Shown here: positions 24,314 through 31,863 of the stretch, one piece after another
Numbering within the stretch: the first letter of the stretch is position 1
Layout of the letters: each line of letters begins with the position of its first letter
Source of the DNA: Faecalicoccus acidiformans
Lineage (GTDB): Bacteria > Bacillota_I > Bacilli_A > Erysipelotrichales > Erysipelotrichaceae
Assembly (NCBI RefSeq): GCF_014202635.1
Contig: NZ_JACHHD010000017.1
Coordinates: 1-36,953, forward strand
DNA length: 36,953 nt
Reading direction: 5' to 3'
Program-made: the position numbers and the translations under genes
Notes under the pieces: generated by a model
Databases searched by the model: none
What the model was told of the DNA's origin: nothing
What the model saw: only the letters and a program-made list of their open reading frames with translations

Positions 24314-25297
24314 ATGAATAAGCTATTTAAAATCGGATTAGCCTCTGTAACCGCCCTTTCTTTGGTGGCATGTTCCGGAGGAAACCAGTCCGATGATACC
24401 ACTAAAATAGGAATCATCCAGCTGGCAGAGCACCCAGCGTTGGATCAGGCTTATGAAGGATTTATGGATGGATTAGAAGAAGCGGGATATACAGAAGATA
24501 ATACGGTTTTTGATTATCAGAATGCTTCTAACGATCAATCGAACTGTAAAACAATCGCGGATAAGTTTGTCAATGATGGTGATGATTTGATTTACGCCAT
24601 AGCGACACCAGCTGCCCAGAGCGTGGCGCAGGCAACCAGTGATATTCCAATTTTGGTGAATGCGGTCACAGATCCGGCTGCTTCTGGCATTGTGGAAGAT
24701 AACGAAGCCCCAGGCGGGAATGTCAGCGGTGTCAGCGATTTAACTCCTGTTGAAGAACAGATCGATTTATTACAACAGCTGCTTCCGGATGCGAAGAAAG
24801 TAGCGGTAATGTATTGCAGCAGTGAAGATAATTCCAAGATTCAGGCAGAGATGGCCGAGAAGGCTTTAGATGAAGCAGGTATTGAATGGGAAGAAGCCAC
24901 GGTAGCGGATTCTAGTTCAATTCAGCAGGTCACAGAGTCTTTGATCGGTAAAGTGGATGCGATCTATATTCCTACTGACAACTTGTTGGCGGAAGGAATG
25001 TCGGCTGTAGCACAAGTATCGAATGCCAATGGCATTCCTTGTATCGTTGGGGAGAGTGGTATGGTTTCCAACGGTGGTCTGGCAACTTATGGAATCGATT
25101 ACTATCGATTAGGAGAAATGGCAGCTGAACAAGCTGTGGCAATTTTGGAAGACGGAAAATCACCAGCGGATATGCCAATTGAATATTTAAGTGCAGAAGA
25201 CTGTGTTTTAACGATCAATAAAACGGTTGCGGAAGAATTGGGCATTACGATTCCGGAGGAATTTGCTGATGCTGAAATGATAGAAACGGCATCATAA
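24314..25297 (+). CDS. ABC transporter substrate-binding lipoprotein, TrpX-like paralog 1
   Basis: The 327-residue protein has a lipoprotein signal peptide with lipobox LVACS. A periplasmic-binding fold of the DUF534/TrpX type (PF04392) follows: IIQLAEHPALDQAYEGF, YAIATPAAQSVAQ, PIEYLSAEDCVLTINKT. Ligands known or predicted in this family include tryptophan, tyrosine and other aromatic compounds. The start at 24314 follows GGAGGAAG. It heads a three-gene importer operon with no T-box of its own, unlike its paralog at 28811, so the two copies are regulated differently and may bind different ligands. Confidence 0.85.
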   Translation: MNKLFKIGLASVTALSLVACSGGNQSDDTTKIGIIQLAEHPALDQAYEGFMDGLEEAGYTEDNTVFDYQNASNDQSNCKTIADKFVNDGDDLIYAIATPAAQSVAQATSDIPILVNAVTDPAASGIVEDNEAPGGNVSGVSDLTPVEEQIDLLQQLLPDAKKVAVMYCSSEDNSKIQAEMAEKALDEAGIEWEEATVADSSSIQQVTESLIGKVDAIYIPTDNLLAEGMSAVAQVSNANGIPCIVGESGMVSNGGLATYGIDYYRLGEMAAEQAVAILEDGKSPADMPIEYLSAEDCVLTINKTVAEELGITIPEEFADAEMIETAS

Positions 25298-25301
25298 TAT
25301 C

Positions 25302-26216
25302 ATGGGTATTGTTTTAGCAATGCAAGGGGCCTTGAGCCAGGGGATTCTCTGGGGATTAATGGCCCTAGGTGTTTACATCACCTTTCGACTGTTAGATATA
25401 GCCGATTTAACTGTGGATGGCTCTTTTGCGACCGGAGGAGCTGTGTGCGCTGTTTGTCTAGTAAATGGAATCAACCCGATTATTGCTTTGATCTTGAGTA
25501 CCATCGCCGGTTTTATTGCCGGTTTGATCACAGGAGTACTTCATACAAAATGTCAGATTCCTGCCATCTTGGCCGGGATCTTGACGCAAATAGGATTGTA
25601 TTCGATCAACTTGCGAATAATGGGCCGTTCGAATACTCCTCTGTTACAGTATGACAATGTGTTTGGCCAGTTAGAAAAATTGACTGGGTTATCTTCAAAC
25701 TGGGTCGTTTTGATCGTTGGTTTAATCGTAACAGTTTTAGTAATAGTTGCTCTGTATTGGTATTTTGGCACGGAAATTGGCTCCAGTATTCGAGCTACAG
25801 GAAATAATGAGCAGATGATTCGTGCGTTAGGGGTCAATACCAATGTCACAAAGACATTGGGGCTGATGATCTCCAATGGATTGATTGCTCTTTCTGGCGC
25901 TTTAGTGACGCAACAACAAGGATATGCCGATGTCCGTATGGGAATTGGAGCCATTGTGATCGGCTTGGCTTCGATCGTTATCGGAGAAGTGATATTTGGA
26001 CATAAGGGAGCTTTCGGGACTCGTCTCACTTCCATCGTAGTGGGTTCTGTGATTTATCGTGTGATCGTGGCGGTGGTTTTGCAGATGGGACTGAATACGG
26101 ATGATTTAAAACTTCTGACGGCCATTTTAGTAGCGGTTGCCTTGACAGTACCAATCGTTATGAATAAACAAAAACAGCTTTCCATGTATAAGAAGCTGAC
26201 CGGAAGGGAGCAGTAA
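25302..26216 (+). CDS. ABC transporter permease, TrpY-like paralog 1
   Basis: The 304-residue protein has about eight or nine hydrophobic helices and belongs to the branched-chain/TrpY permease type. Signatures are FRLLDIADLTVDGSFATGGA and GSSIRATGNNEQMIRALGVN. It is clearly paralogous to the permease at 29800 (RVLNVPDLTVDGSFTTGAA). The ATG at 25302 follows the previous stop by 4 bases and has no Shine-Dalgarno sequence, so translation probably depends on coupling to the binding-protein gene. Confidence 0.88.
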   Translation: MGIVLAMQGALSQGILWGLMALGVYITFRLLDIADLTVDGSFATGGAVCAVCLVNGINPIIALILSTIAGFIAGLITGVLHTKCQIPAILAGILTQIGLYSINLRIMGRSNTPLLQYDNVFGQLEKLTGLSSNWVVLIVGLIVTVLVIVALYWYFGTEIGSSIRATGNNEQMIRALGVNTNVTKTLGLMISNGLIALSGALVTQQQGYADVRMGIGAIVIGLASIVIGEVIFGHKGAFGTRLTSIVVGSVIYRVIVAVVLQMGLNTDDLKLLTAILVAVALTVPIVMNKQKQLSMYKKLTGREQ

Positions 26217-26218
26217 AC

Positions 26219-27013
26219 ATGTTGAAGATCACAAATGTGTCTAAAACTTTTAATCCGGGTACTGTTAATGAAAAAAAAGCGTTGGATCAGTTGAATCTGC
26301 AAGTAGATGACGGCGATTTTATTACCATTATCGGCGGGAATGGTGCCGGTAAAAGTACATTGATGAATATGGTTGCCGGCGTGTACCCTATCGACTGCGG
26401 CACGATTTATCTTGATGGAAAGAATATTTCATTACAGGCAGAATTTCAAAGAGCCCAGATGATCGGCCGGGTGTTTCAAGATCCGATGTTAGGAACTGCT
26501 GCAGATATGGCAATTCAGGAAAACTTGGCTATGGCCAACCGCCGAGGAAAAAAACGAGGGCTGAAATGGGGAATTACACCAAAAGAAAAAGAAGTTTTCC
26601 ATGAGCAACTCAAACGTCTCGGCTTAGGCTTAGAAGATCGCATGACATCTAAAGTTGGGCTTTTATCTGGCGGACAGCGTCAAGCTTTGACTTTGTTGAT
26701 GGCTACGTTGATCAAACCAAAGTTGTTGCTTTTGGATGAGCATACAGCGGCTTTGGATCCGAGAACTGCGAAAAAAGTATTGGATCTGACCAATGAGATT
26801 GTAAATGAACAAAAACTCACAACATTGATGGTTACACATAATATGCAGGATGCGATCCATATTGGAAATCGTTTGATCATGATGCATGAAGGCAAGATCA
26901 TTTATGATGTGTGTGGAGAAGAAAAGAAGAATCTTCATGTCTCGGATCTGTTGAAAAAGTTTGAAGAGGCCAGTGGTGAAGAGTTTGCCAATGACCGTAT
27001 GATGTTAGGATAA
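26219..27013 (+). CDS. ABC transporter ATP-binding protein, TrpZ-like paralog 1
   Basis: The 264-residue ATPase shows Walker A GGNGAGKST, Q-loop GRVFQDP, signature LSGGQRQAL, Walker B LLLLDEHTAALD and switch His MVTHN. The aromatic DEHTAALD context is shared with its paralog at 30647. It starts two bases after the permease stop and completes a binding protein-permease-ATPase importer. No T-rich terminator follows, so some readthrough into the T-box leader of ilvE is possible. Confidence 0.92.
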   Translation: MLKITNVSKTFNPGTVNEKKALDQLNLQVDDGDFITIIGGNGAGKSTLMNMVAGVYPIDCGTIYLDGKNISLQAEFQRAQMIGRVFQDPMLGTAADMAIQENLAMANRRGKKRGLKWGITPKEKEVFHEQLKRLGLGLEDRMTSKVGLLSGGQRQALTLLMATLIKPKLLLLDEHTAALDPRTAKKVLDLTNEIVNEQKLTTLMVTHNMQDAIHIGNRLIMMHEGKIIYDVCGEEKKNLHVSDLLKKFEEASGEEFANDRMMLG

Positions 27014-27039
27014 TCTCGTATTCGAGATGTAATGTGTGA

Positions 27040-27291
27040 AACGCTTAGAAATGGACAAGTTTCATGACTTCATTTCTTTAGAGAATTGCTGGCTGGTGAA
27101 AAGCATGAAAGAGTCATGAGAATATCACCATGGAGCGGCCATGCCGAAATGTAGGCGTGGACGGGGGTCTTCGTTAAAAAGACAGAGATTTTTATCTCAT
27201 AAGTGCATTCTTAGGAATGAAAAAGAGTGGTACCGCGGAAAATGCCTTTCGTCTCTTTAGGGCCCTGGGCCTTCTGACAGAAAGGCTTTTT
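27040..27291 (+). promoter_or_regulatory. T-box leader (apparent Ile specifier ATC) of the branched-chain aminotransferase
   Basis: The leader has a stem I with the distal motif AGAGA...GCTGGCTGGTGAAAAGC (27080-27104). Flanking arms CATGAC (27063-27068) and GTCATG (27113-27118) pair. After the 3' arm comes GAAT-ATC-ACC, giving specifier ATC at 27124-27126, followed by the expected purine. The T-box AGTGGTACCGCGG (27226-27238) is followed by a terminator: GCCTTTC (27244-27250), GAAAGGC (27280-27286) and five T. AAAGAG upstream and CTCTTT (27253-27258) can form the antiterminator. Uncharged tRNA-Ile would allow readthrough. The frame-shifted reading TAT (Tyr) is less likely because the following base would be C. 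Confidence 0.85.
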
Positions 27292-27319
27292 ATATTTCCA
27301 GTATAAAGGAGGAATCAAT

Positions 27320-28384
27320 ATGGAAATCCGTTTTGAAAAAAGAGAGGTTTTAAAGGAAAAACCAACTGGTGCTTTAGGTTTCGGAAAATACGAAACTGAT
27401 TACATGTTTGTCATGGATTATGATGATGGAAAATGGCATGATGCTCGCATCGTACCCTATGGACCTATCGAATTTGATCCGGCAAGTATGGTATTACATT
27501 ATGCACAAGAGACTTTTGAAGGAATGAAAGCTTATAAAGCAAAAGACGGAAGAGTCTTATTGTTTAGACCTGAGATGAATGCTCGCCGCTTCATTAATTC
27601 AAATAAACGTCTGAGCATGCCGATCATTGAAGAGAAAGATTTTATTCAGGCGGTGGAAGAATTAGTACGTGTTGAAAAAGATTGGATTCCCACTGGAGAA
27701 GGTGAATCTTTATATATTCGTCCTTACATGTTCGCAACGGAAAAAGCGATCGGAGTTCATCCGGCGAACTCTTATAAATTTATCGTGATCTGCTCTCCGG
27801 TTGGAGCCTATTATCCAGAAGGGGTCAATCCTGTAAAAATTTATGTTGAGGATGAATATGTTCGAGCAACTGTCGGCGGTACCGGATTCACGAAATGTGG
27901 CGGTAACTATGCTGGCAGCTTGGCAGCGCAAGTTAAAGCGGAAGAACTAGGATATACCCAGGTTTTGTGGCTGGATGGCGTTCATCGTAAATATGTCGAG
28001 GAAGTAGGATCCATGAATGTTATGTTTGAAGTTGATAATACGATTATCACGGCACCGACAGATGGAACGGTTCTTCCGGGTGTTACTCGTGATTCAATCT
28101 TGCATATCTTGCGCGATTGGGGATATAAGGTTGAAGAAAAGCATTTTGCGATCGATGATTTAATGAAGGCTGGACACGACGGCAGCTTGCAAGAAGCTTG
28201 GGGGACTGGCACAGCCGCTGTCATTAGCCCGATTGGAGAATTGTACTTTAAGGGAGATATCGTAACAATCAATGATTTTAAAACAGGGGAGCTGACCCAG
28301 AAAATCTACGATACTTTGACAGGTATTCAATGGGGTGATCTGGAAGACAAGTATGGATGGACATACGAAGTAAAGGTGGACTAA
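27320..28384 (+). CDS. ilvE: Branched-chain amino acid aminotransferase
   Basis: The 354-residue PLP enzyme is of the type II BCAT family. It shows ALHYAQETFEGMKAY-like sequence (HYAQETFEGMKAYKAKDG), RPYMFATE, GFTKCGGNYAGSLAAQ with the PLP lysine at K192, YVEEVGSMNVMF and GTGTAAVISPIG. It interconverts Leu, Ile and Val with their keto acids. The leader T-box with an isoleucine specifier fits this role. The ATG at 27320 follows AAAGGAGG. No other ilv genes are in the window, so it may serve transamination of imported or peptide-derived amino acids as well as synthesis. Confidence 0.95.
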   Translation: MEIRFEKREVLKEKPTGALGFGKYETDYMFVMDYDDGKWHDARIVPYGPIEFDPASMVLHYAQETFEGMKAYKAKDGRVLLFRPEMNARRFINSNKRLSMPIIEEKDFIQAVEELVRVEKDWIPTGEGESLYIRPYMFATEKAIGVHPANSYKFIVICSPVGAYYPEGVNPVKIYVEDEYVRATVGGTGFTKCGGNYAGSLAAQVKAEELGYTQVLWLDGVHRKYVEEVGSMNVMFEVDNTIITAPTDGTVLPGVTRDSILHILRDWGYKVEEKHFAIDDLMKAGHDGSLQEAWGTGTAAVISPIGELYFKGDIVTINDFKTGELTQKIYDTLTGIQWGDLEDKYGWTYEVKVD

Positions 28385-28408
28385 AAAGAACTCTGCGGAG
28401 TTCTTTTT
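28383..28408 (+). terminator. Terminator of ilvE
   Basis: AAAAAGAACTC (28383-28393) and GAGTTCTTTTT (28398-28408) form a perfect 11-bp stem with a TGCG loop, ending in T. The stop codon is at its left edge. Confidence 0.9.
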
Positions 28409-28471
28409 AATTTGTTTGCCCGGTATTGGAATAGGGAATTTAGACGAAAATGAAACAATTTTCAAAAATAG

Positions 28472-28500
28472 TTGAAATCTATTTACAAATGCGCTATTCT
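28472..28500 (+). promoter_or_regulatory. Promoter of the tryptophan T-box operon
   Basis: TTGAAA (28472-28477) and TATTCT (28495-28500) are separated by 17 bases. The predicted transcript starts just before the conserved 5' part of the T-box leader. Confidence 0.5.
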
Positions 28501-28506
28501 TAAATA

Positions 28507-28762
28507 AACCAAGGCGGAAGAGATCAAACAGAAAGATGTGCGCTAAGCGAGCCGGGGAGGGTGTAAGCCCGGTCGTAACGATTCTGCAAATGGACTTCCA
28601 AGGGCGAGGTGAAATAATAGTAGCCAAGACGTGACTTGTACGTTACAACAAGAGAAATGTGATAGCATTTTCTACTGAGTGGGTAAATTTTACCAAAACA
28701 GGTGGTACCGCAGATCGAATGATTTGTCCTGTGTCAAAGTGATTTGACACGGGATTTTTTTT
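28507..28762 (+). promoter_or_regulatory. T-box leader (apparent Trp specifier TGG) of the second TrpXYZ operon
   Basis: Stem I arms CAGAA (28529-28533) and TTCTG (28582-28586) flank the distal AGCGAGCCGGGG...GCCCGGTC element. After the 3' arm the sequence reads CAAA-TGG-ACT, giving specifier TGG at 28591-28593 followed by A. The T-box ACAGGTGGTACCGC is at 28698-28711. The terminator CCTGTGTCAAA (28728-28738) with TTTGACACGGG (28743-28753) is followed by eight T. ACAGG can pair with CCTGT to form the antiterminator. Uncharged tRNA-Trp should switch the operon on. Confidence 0.88.
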
Positions 28763-28810
28763 ACCCCGAAAAGCTATCCAAACAAGAGATAAAGAAAAGG
28801 AGAGAGAAAA

Positions 28811-29788
28811 ATGAAAGCTTTATCGAAATTAATGGCAGCCATTATGGCAAGTTCTTTATTGTTTGGATGTTCTTCATCCGGTTCAACTGAAATTCCGACG
28901 ATTGGTGTTGCTCAATTGGTGAGTCACACTTCCTTGAACACGATTCGTGATGCGTTCACGGATCAAATGGAAGAATTGGGATATGAAGATGGAGAAAACA
29001 TAAACTATGATTTTGCGGACGCTTCGGGGCAGACCAGCAATTTAAATTCGATCATGTCACAATATCAAGATGAGGATGCCGCTGTTGTGGTCGCAATCGC
29101 AACACCGACAGCGCAAGCGGCAGCTAATATTTCTGAAGATATCCCCGTTGTCTTCTCAGCTGTTAGCGATCCAGTAGGTGCTGGACTCGTTGATTCTTTG
29201 GAAGAACCGGGAGGTAATATTACAGGGACCAGCGACGAGGTGCAAGTGGATCAAATTTTAGATCTTGCGTTACAGCTCGTTCCCGATGCAAAAACTGTTG
29301 GCTTTCTTTACAATGCCAGCGAAGCAAATTCTGTTTCGAATCTGGCAAGTGCAAAAGAGTACTGTGATCAAAACGGTTTAACCTTAATAGAAGGAACCGG
29401 ATCAAATTTAACGGAGTTACAAAGTTCTGCCAGTGTGTTGTGTGAACAAGTAGATGTCCTTTTTGCACCAAATGACAATACAGTTGCCAGCGGTATGGCA
29501 GCCTTGTCTCAAATTGCTTTAGATGCACAAACACCTTTCTTTGTAGGAGCCGATTCCATGGTCAATGATGGCGGATTGGGAACCGTGGGAATTGATTATG
29601 AAGAATTAGGAATTGAAACAGCCAATATGGTGGATGAAATCTTGAATGGAGAAAAACCTTCTGCTATGTCGGTCAAAGTATTTAAAGATGATTTGAATAT
29701 TTACATCAATCAGTCGGCTTTGGATAGCTTGGGATTGACGCTGCCGGAAGATATACAAAATAATGAGCGTTTAGTTATTGTGGAATAG
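28811..29788 (+). CDS. trpX: Tryptophan ABC transporter substrate-binding lipoprotein TrpX
   Basis: The 325-residue protein has a signal peptide with lipobox LLFGCSS, then a binding fold paralogous to the gene at 24314 (GVAQLVSHTSLNTIRDAF, VAIATPTAQAAANISEDIP, GTVGIDYEELGIETANMV). The upstream T-box with tryptophan specifier supports tryptophan as ligand; the trpXYZ assignment in Firmicutes likewise rests largely on T-box evidence. The ATG at 28811 has GGAGAGAG upstream. First gene of a four-gene operon. Confidence 0.85.
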   Translation: MKALSKLMAAIMASSLLFGCSSSGSTEIPTIGVAQLVSHTSLNTIRDAFTDQMEELGYEDGENINYDFADASGQTSNLNSIMSQYQDEDAAVVVAIATPTAQAAANISEDIPVVFSAVSDPVGAGLVDSLEEPGGNITGTSDEVQVDQILDLALQLVPDAKTVGFLYNASEANSVSNLASAKEYCDQNGLTLIEGTGSNLTELQSSASVLCEQVDVLFAPNDNTVASGMAALSQIALDAQTPFFVGADSMVNDGGLGTVGIDYEELGIETANMVDEILNGEKPSAMSVKVFKDDLNIYINQSALDSLGLTLPEDIQNNERLVIVE

Positions 29789-29799
29789 GAGGGTATGCG

Positions 29800-30654
29800 A
29801 TGTCTGTCGCAATCATTGAAAGAGCCTTAGAGTTAGGACTGATCTTTTCAGTCCTTTCTCTAGGTGTTTATATTTCGTTTCGCGTTTTGAATGTGCCGGA
29901 TCTGACAGTGGATGGCAGTTTTACGACCGGGGCTGCGGTTTGTGCTGTATGCACATTGAATGGTCATCCATTTTTGGGGCTGCTGCTAAGTTTTTTGGCC
30001 GGAGGAATCTGTGGTTTAGTCACTGCTTTCTTGCAGACAAAGATGCGGATCCATGCTTTGTTGGCGGGAATCCTTACCATGACGGGCTTGTATTCCATCA
30101 ATCTTCGAATCATGTCAGGAGCCCCTAATATCGCTTTGTTGAATACCGATTCATTGTTTACGATGGTTCCGTTTACTTTGGGGGTTTTGCTTTTGATCAG
30201 CATAGCATCGGGAATCCTTTTGTTTGTGTTTTTTAAAACAAATACAGGTTTGATGCTTCGAGCATCCGGCGATAATGAAACGATGGTCAAGTCTAGCAGC
30301 ATCAACGTGGATACGATGAAGTTTTTAGGCATGGCATTATCCAATGGATTTGTGGCCCTCTCAGGGGGGCTTTTAGCTCAATACCAGAATTTTGCCGACG
30401 TAACTGGAGGAACAGGCATGATGGTGTTAGGATTGGCTGGCATTATTATTGGAGAAGCCGTGATTCGTAAGCGCACGATTGGTTTTGGTTTGGCTTCTTG
30501 TATTTTGGGAGCATGTCTATATCGTCTTTTGTATACAATAGCTTTGCAGTTTGGAATTCCGGCAACTGATATGAATTTGATGTCGGCTATCTTAGTCGCT
30601 TTGACGATCTCGATTCCTTATCTGAAAGCGTTAAAGGAGAAAGAAAATGCTTGA
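29800..30654 (+). CDS. trpY: Tryptophan ABC transporter permease TrpY
   Basis: The 284-residue membrane protein is paralogous to the permease at 25302. Shared blocks include LGVYISFRVLNVPDLTVDGS, AGILTMTGLYSINLRIMSG and LRASGDNETMVKSSSINVD. It forms the channel of the tryptophan importer. The start at 29800 is preceded by GGAGGG, 8 bases away. Its 3' end overlaps the ATPase start by 8 bases. Confidence 0.88.
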   Translation: MSVAIIERALELGLIFSVLSLGVYISFRVLNVPDLTVDGSFTTGAAVCAVCTLNGHPFLGLLLSFLAGGICGLVTAFLQTKMRIHALLAGILTMTGLYSINLRIMSGAPNIALLNTDSLFTMVPFTLGVLLLISIASGILLFVFFKTNTGLMLRASGDNETMVKSSSINVDTMKFLGMALSNGFVALSGGLLAQYQNFADVTGGTGMMVLGLAGIIIGEAVIRKRTIGFGLASCILGACLYRLLYTIALQFGIPATDMNLMSAILVALTISIPYLKALKEKENA

Positions 30655-31399
30655 GTTGGAAAATGTATCGGTCATTTTTAATAAAGGAACTTCATTAGAA
30701 AAAGTGGCATTAGAAAACGTCAGTGTAAAAGTCAATGACGGTGATTTTATAACGATGCTAGGATCCAATGGGGCCGGCAAAAGTACTTTGTTTAATGTGA
30801 TCACTGGAGCTTTGAAAGTAGATCATGGCAAAATATTGATGGATGGGGACGATATTACAGCGACAAAAGAGCATGTTCGAGCTCGTTATATTGGGCGTTT
30901 GTTCCAAAATCCAGAACATGGAACAGCGCCGCATTTGACTGTTGAAGAAAACTTGGCTTTAGCTTATTCGACAAAGAAATATGGAAAGTTTTCTTTTGCG
31001 GTCCATAAACAGGACCGTGAATTCTTTCAAGAAAAGCTGAGACAATTGGATATGGGACTGGAAGATCGCTTGAAAACACCCATTGGTTTATTGTCGGGGG
31101 GACAACGCCAGGCTGTGGCTTTGATGATGGCGGTGCTGAATCCTCCCAAGATCTTATTGTTGGATGAACATACAGCAGCTTTAGATCCCAAAAGCGCCCA
31201 AAAGATCTTAGAGATCACTAATGAACTGATTCATAAAGAACAGATGACAGCTTTGATGATCACGCATAATATACAAGATGCTTTGGAGAATGGAAATCGG
31301 CTTTTCATTTTGAATGAAGGACATTTGATCCAGGATATGGATCAGAAAGAAAAGTCTCGTTTGAAACCGGCGGATATCTTAAATTATTATGCTGTTTGA
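30647..31399 (+). CDS. trpZ: Tryptophan ABC transporter ATP-binding protein TrpZ
   Basis: The 250-residue ATPase has Walker A GSNGAGKST, Q-loop GRLFQNP, signature LSGGQRQAV, Walker B ILLLDEHTAALD and switch MITHN. It is closely related to the ATPase at 26219, showing duplication of the whole importer. Its start lies inside the permease gene with AAAGGAGAAAG upstream. The small ORF at 31446 follows after 46 bases with no terminator between. Confidence 0.92.
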   Translation: MLELENVSVIFNKGTSLEKVALENVSVKVNDGDFITMLGSNGAGKSTLFNVITGALKVDHGKILMDGDDITATKEHVRARYIGRLFQNPEHGTAPHLTVEENLALAYSTKKYGKFSFAVHKQDREFFQEKLRQLDMGLEDRLKTPIGLLSGGQRQAVALMMAVLNPPKILLLDEHTAALDPKSAQKILEITNELIHKEQMTALMITHNIQDALENGNRLFILNEGHLIQDMDQKEKSRLKPADILNYYAV

Positions 31400-31445
31400 C
31401 AAACAAGATAAAACAGATTAGACTTAAATCGCGAGGTATAAGAAT

Positions 31446-31655
31446 ATGAATGCAATCGATGAACTGAAGACAATTTCTGGTAAAAAGCATGTGGTGACAA
31501 GTATTGAATATGATTGCCCAAGCGAAGAGAAAGAAGACGAAGTTTTTGAAACGGTTCGCGGCATCTTAAAACATCATTTAGATGAAGTGGCAAAGATCAC
31601 CTATGATTTAGAATCAGAAGGAAAAGTCAAGGTAGAAGTAACACAAAATTTATAG
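31446..31655 (+). CDS. Unrecognised 69-residue acidic protein at the end of the trpXYZ operon
   Basis: A 69-residue soluble protein beginning MNAIDELKTISGKKHVVTSI. It is rich in Glu and Lys and has no membrane segment, Cys pair or Trp. The pattern strand (KHVVTSIEY), long acidic helix (KEDEVFETVRGILKHHL), strand (KVKVEVTQNL) suggests a small alpha/beta domain. GAGGT lies 8 bases before the ATG and a perfect terminator overlaps the stop, so it is a genuine end-of-operon gene. I do not recognise the family. Its position suggests a role linked to the importer or its regulation, but nothing in the sequence shows this. Confidence 0.75.
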   Translation: MNAIDELKTISGKKHVVTSIEYDCPSEEKEDEVFETVRGILKHHLDEVAKITYDLESEGKVKVEVTQNL

Positions 31656-31679
31656 GAGAACAGGTTCTCCTATTTTTTT
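31652..31679 (+). terminator. Terminator of the trpXYZ operon
   Basis: ATAGGAGAAC (31652-31661) and GTTCTCCTAT (31664-31673) are perfectly complementary and followed by T. The small membrane-protein gene on the other strand ends inside this hairpin. Confidence 0.85.
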
Positions 31680-31816
31680 ATGGATCGTGAAAAGAAAACG
31701 GCAACGATCAAAAGAATGGCACCTGCAAGGATCGTATTCACATCTAAAAATACATAGAGTAAGAAAAAAGCGGCTGCCGCAAAATATAACAGCATGGCGA
31801 TAATATGTTTATTCAT
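31670..31816 (-). CDS. 48-residue small membrane protein
   Basis: On the minus strand an ATG at 31816 opens a 48-residue frame to TAG at 31670-31672. It encodes MNKHIIAMLLYFAAAAFFLL, then YVFLDVNTILAGAILLIVAV, then FFSRSIKK. This is two hydrophobic helices joined by a short VNT turn, with basic ends. GAGGT lies 4 bases upstream, and an extended -10 (TGCTATAAT, box at 31838-31843) precedes it at a suitable distance. These signals make it a real gene although it is too short for most gene callers. Similar small two-helix proteins are common in Firmicutes; the function is unknown. It is divergent from the pyruvate-kinase-like gene. Confidence 0.7.
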   Translation of the reverse strand: MNKHIIAMLLYFAAAAFFLLYVFLDVNTILAGAILLIVAVFFSRSIKK

Positions 31817-31863
31817 GATGACCTCGATTCTTTTTTTATTATAGCACGAGGGGAGTTTAAACT

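Noticed and set aside
25553-26035. Minus-strand frame of 160 codons opposite the first permease
   Set aside because: Antisense to a well-supported permease gene and without domain features.
27013-27029. ATCTCG/CGAGAT hairpin after the first ABC operon as a terminator
   Set aside because: The stem is only 6 bp and no T tract follows.
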